In this document: in pieces, positions 60,986 to 64,000 of the stretch
How positions within the stretch are numbered: position 1 is the first letter of the stretch
Layout: each line of letters begins with the position of its first letter
Assembly: GCF_021462225.1 (NCBI RefSeq)
Contig: NC_061818.1
Span: forward strand, 14,295,276 to 14,359,275
Origin: Girardinichthys multiradiatus
Lineage: Eukaryota > Chordata > Actinopteri > Cyprinodontiformes > Goodeidae
Direction: 5' to 3'
Length of the DNA: 64,000 nucleotides
Notes under the pieces: generated by a model
What the model was told of the DNA's origin: nothing
Databases searched by the model: none
The model's input: only the letters and a program-made list of their open reading frames with translations
Program-made: the position numbers and the translations under genes

Positions 60986-62613
60986 CAGTACAGACCAAAA
61001 GTTTGGACACACCTTCTCATTCAAAGAGTTTTCTTTATTTTTATGACTATGAATATTGTAGCTTCACACTGAAGGCATCAAAACTATGAATTAACACATG
61101 TGGAATTATATACTGAACAAAAAAGTGTGAAACAACTGAAAATATGTCCTATATTCTAGGTTCTTGAAAGTAGCCACCTTTTGCTTTGATTACTGCTCCG
61201 CACACTCTTGGTATTCTGTTGATGAGCTTCAAGAGGTAGTCACCTGAAATGGTTTTCCAACAGTCTTGAAGGAGTTCCCAGAGATGCTTAGCACTTGTTG
61301 GCCCTTTTGCCTTCACTCTGCGGTCCAGCTCACCCCAAACCATCTCGATTGGGTTCAGGTCCGGTGATTGTGGAGGCCAGGTCATCTGGCGCAGCACCCC
61401 ATCACTCTCCTTCTTGGTCAAATAGCCCTTACACAGCCTGGAGGTGTGTTTGGGGTCATTGTCCTGTTGAAAAATAAATGATGGTCCAACTAAACGCAAA
61501 CTGGATGGAATAGCATGCCGCTGCAAGATGCTGTGGTAGCCATGCTGGTTCAGTATGCCTTCAATTTTGAATAAATTCCCAACAGTGTCACCAGCAAAGC
61601 AACCCCACACCATCACACCTCCTCCTCCATGCTTCACGGTGGGAACCAGGCATGTAGAGTCCATCCGTTCACCTCTTCTGCGCCGCACAAAGACACAGTG
61701 GTTGGAACCAAAGATCTCAAACTTGGACTCATCAGACCGAAGCACAGATTTCCACTGGTCTAATGTCCATTCCTTGTGTTCTTTAGCCCGAACAAGTCTC
61801 TTCTGCTTGTTGCCTGTCCTCAGCAGTGGTTTCCTAGCAGCTATTTTACCATGAAGGCCTGATTCACACAGTCTCCTCTTAACAGTTGTTCTAGAGATGT
61901 GTCTGCTGCTAGAACTCTGTGTGGCATTGACCTGTTCTCTAATCTGAGCTGCTGTTAACCTGCGATTTCTGAGGCTGGTGACTCGGATGAACTTGTCGTC
62001 CGCAGCAGAAGTGACTCTTGGTCTTCCTTTCCTGGGGCGGTCCTCATGTGAGCCAGTTTCTTTGTAGCGCTTGATGGTTTTTGCGACTGCACTTGGGGAC
62101 ACTTTCAAAGTTTTCCCAATAGTTCGGACTGAATGACCTTCATTTCTTAAAGTAATGATGGCCACTCGTTTTTCTTTACTTAGCTGCTTTTTCTTGCCAT
62201 AATACAAATTCTAACAGTCTATTCAGTAGGACTATCAGCTGTGTACTGTATCCACCTCCTGCACAACACAACTGATGGTCCCAACCCCATTTATAAGGCT
62301 TGAAATCCCACTTATTAAACCTGACAGGGCACACCTGTGAAGTGAAAACCATTTCAGGTGACTACCTCTTGAAGATCATCAACAGAATGCCAAGAGTGTG
62401 CAGAGCAATAATCAAAGCAAAAGGTGGCTACTTTCAAGAACCTAGAATATAAGACATATTTTCAGTTGTTTCACACTTTTTTGTTCAGTATATAATTCCT
62501 CATGTGTTAATTCATAGTTTTGATGCCTTGTGTGAAGCTACAATATTCATAGTCATGAAAATAAAGAAAACTCTTTGAATGAGAAGGTGTGTCCAAACTT
62601 TTGGTCTGTGCTG
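60986..62613 (-). mobile_element. Nearly full-length Intruder-type (DD38E) Tc1/mariner transposon
   Basis: 1628 bp bounded by TA at 60984-60985 and 62614-62615, with terminal inverted repeats beginning CAGTACAGACC (left) and CAGCACAGACC (right, complement). The repeats are about 270 bp. The left one includes the last ~34 codons and stop of the transposase. The right one (from about 62347) carries an inverted, non-expressed copy of that same coding end, ending EPRI. One transposase frame fills the interior on the minus strand. Confidence 0.92.
61149..62207 (-). CDS. Tc1/mariner transposase of the DD38E (Intruder) type, start codon doubtful
   Basis: DDE/D transposase that would bind the element's inverted repeats and integrate at TA. 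An open frame of about 352 codons. The N-terminal paired-like helix-turn-helix domains span about residues 8-125, with RPRKGRPR at 57-64 as a GRPR-type AT-hook/nuclear localisation stretch. Catalytic residues are D159 (SDESKFE), D249 (FQQDND) and E288 (SPDLNPIE). Thirty-eight residues lie between D249 and E288, versus 34 in classical Tc1, matching the described DD38E Intruder family. The frame opens with TTG, not ATG. The nearby ATG at 62200-62198 is in another frame and meets a stop after six codons, so a one-base loss at the start probably disabled translation. The residue before SDES is Arg, where family members usually have Trp. Confidence 0.85.
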   Translation of the reverse strand: MYYGKKKQLSKEKRVAIITLRNEGHSVRTIGKTLKVSPSAVAKTIKRYKETGSHEDRPRKGRPRVTSAADDKFIRVTSLRNRRLTAAQIREQVNATQSSSSRHISRTTVKRRLCESGLHGKIAARKPLLRTGNKQKRLVRAKEHKEWTLDQWKSVLRSDESKFEIFGSNHCVFVRRRRGERMDSTCLVPTVKHGGGGVMVWGCFAGDTVGNLFKIEGILNQHGYHSILQRHAIPSSLRLVGPSFIFQQDNDPKHTSRLCKGYLTKKESDGVLRQMTWPPQSPDLNPIEMVWGELDRRVKAKGPTSAKHLWELLQDCWKTISGDYLLKLINRIPRVCGAVIKAKGGYFQEPRI

Positions 62614-62615
62614 TA

Positions 62616-64000
62616 TATACACAACATACACTTTATTAAATACAAATACATACATTTTACAATTTAGAATTAATAATTAAATATTTTATACTTTAACCTC
62701 ATACCTCAACACCATTATGACAACATAAAAAACCATGTATAGAAATTCCCCACACTATCTTATCCCGTGGCATCTCTTGGAACCTTTACATTTTGTCCAG
62801 AAAAGCAAGCAGCAAGCAACTGCTTTACCCTTACACTTTTACTTCTAGATTTTATACATAAACATTTGCCAAGGTTTTGCTGAATAGCAGACCTTATTTG
62901 TCCCAAGTAACAACTCTTTTGTCCTCACAGGCAACCACCACACTTCTAAATTATGAGCACTTGTGCAGGGCCTGAAAAAAAAGGCTACATGCTAATTTTT
63001 AAAATGCTCAAATAATTAAAACTTCTTGTGTGCAAATGGGTATTGGTGTGCAAATGCTTAATGTGCAGCGCTAAACAAAGTGCTAGTTAAAGTACCTTAA
63101 TGAAGTGCAAAGGGTCTCATAAAGTGCTGTACAGGTTACCACAGTAAAAATGGTACCAGTAACAAAGACCTCATTGTTTCACACATTTAGGGGAGTTATT
63201 CAGTTGTGTCCAATCAATTGTTTTGCAGTAAAGTCAAAATGCTTAAAACACTTTCTTTTGTTTTATATAAGAACTTTACCTGTCAGTTTTACACTAAATT
63301 AAACTGTCTGTTGGTCTTCCTGGTAATGTGTAGTTCAAATTGAAGGAAAATATTTTAAACGTTTTAAATTTTAAAGAGACTTTTTCAGTATGCAAATCCC
63401 ACCTTGCTGTACTTAGAGGTTCTCACTTGCAAGGGTGGTTTATGATTCTGTTTTTGTAAGGGTTGTTTTTTGTTAAAACACATTTAGCATTAACTTTGTT
63501 TCCCGTGCCATTGTACTGTATTTCATAACCAAGATCCAAAAAACCAAAGTGCATACCAAACACTAAATTTGTCCTTTTGCACCTGGACATTTTCTGGTTA
63601 AAACATAATATAATTTAGGTCTTGTCTACTTTGAATTTGTTCAATCTTACTTGTCCTAAAGTTTTTTCCAGTTGCTTTTTATCAAATTGTCAGTAAAACA
63701 AATCATTGCCTTGTCATATATGACCACATTTGTGCATAATAATTTATCAATTGTTATTGTCTATTGTTCTGTATTTGTAAAGGCCTGTTTTCTTGGTTAT
63801 TTCAACTATTCATTGCCTTTCCATTTTCTTTTGCTGTCTCTGATACAGGTAAAACTGTGCAATCATATTTGATCACGCTTTAAAATAGACATCTGTAAAA
63901 GTTACAGGCAGTTCTTTGATGAGATTTTAGTTGCTTCGGGGGGGGGGGGGGTCTTGCATCGGCGGCTCCCGAATTGAATTCAGTGAGACGGGCACTTTAA
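62616..64000. other. No gene recognised
   Basis: AT-rich, unassigned, ending with the G14 run. Confidence 0.5.
63938..63951. repeat. G14 homopolymer
   Basis: Fourteen G in a row near the end of the window, a G-quadruplex-capable or error-prone run. Confidence 0.95.

Overview
The window looks like nuclear DNA of a bony fish (teleost). There are no prokaryotic operons. Coding exons are sparse, and one conserved vertebrate exon is flanked by consensus splice sites. Most recognisable sequence is of types common in fish genomes: several Tc1/mariner families, a Gypsy/Metaviridae LTR retrotransposon, CR1/L2/Rex1-type LINEs, tRNA-derived SINEs, small non-autonomous DNA transposons and long microsatellites. 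The species cannot be named from this sequence.

The only host gene I can support is on the minus strand at 37716..38309. It is the first coding exon of an NMDA-receptor GluN2 subunit, closest by motif to GluN2B (grin2b). It has a pyrimidine-rich acceptor upstream (AG at 38334-38335), an ATG at 38307-38309, and a GTAGGA donor starting at 37715. No further grin2b exon was found down to position 1, so everything left of 37716 is probably one very long intron. Everything right of 38334 is probably the upstream, 5'-UTR-side intron or flank.

Layout, left to right. 1-3430: unassigned, with a CRE-bearing CpG-richer block near 500-1010, two perfect hairpins and a degenerate tandem repeat. 3434-4212: deleted Intruder-type (DD38E) transposon. 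4620-5210: decayed Tc1 tail. 8830-10429: DD34E Tc1 copy with a frameshifted transposase. 11261-12025: deleted Tc1 and a SINE. 12820-14600: Tc1 remnant and an LTR-like block. 16973-17499: MITE-like element. 18175-18259: GTGA microsatellite. 18924-20191: Incomer-type (DD36E) element nested in an older repeat. 21796-26878: Gypsy retrotransposon with a GTACC target duplication and many inactivating lesions. 28518-29400: SINE and Tc1 remnant. 31090-32590: Tc1 remnant and LTR-like block. 36470-36840: Tc1 remnant. 37716-38333: grin2b exon. 38950-39745: LINE 3' fragment. 40835-41180: Tc1-derived MITE. 43566-43775: old SINE. 44799-46408: intact DD34E Tc1 with an open 334-codon transposase. 46783-47992: broken Tc1. 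48875-52250: LINE with an open reading frame of about 1006 codons. 54209-54871: hAT-like candidate. 60986-62613: nearly complete Intruder (DD38E).

The genes do not form a pathway. The window is a long neuronal-gene intron used repeatedly as a landing site by unrelated transposons. The most informative points are three Tc1/mariner catalytic spacings (DD34E, DD36E, DD38E) within 64 kb, an apparently intact DD34E element beside a near-identical broken sister, an open LINE ORF, and the unusual N-terminus of the grin2b exon. I did not find a convincing new biological system.
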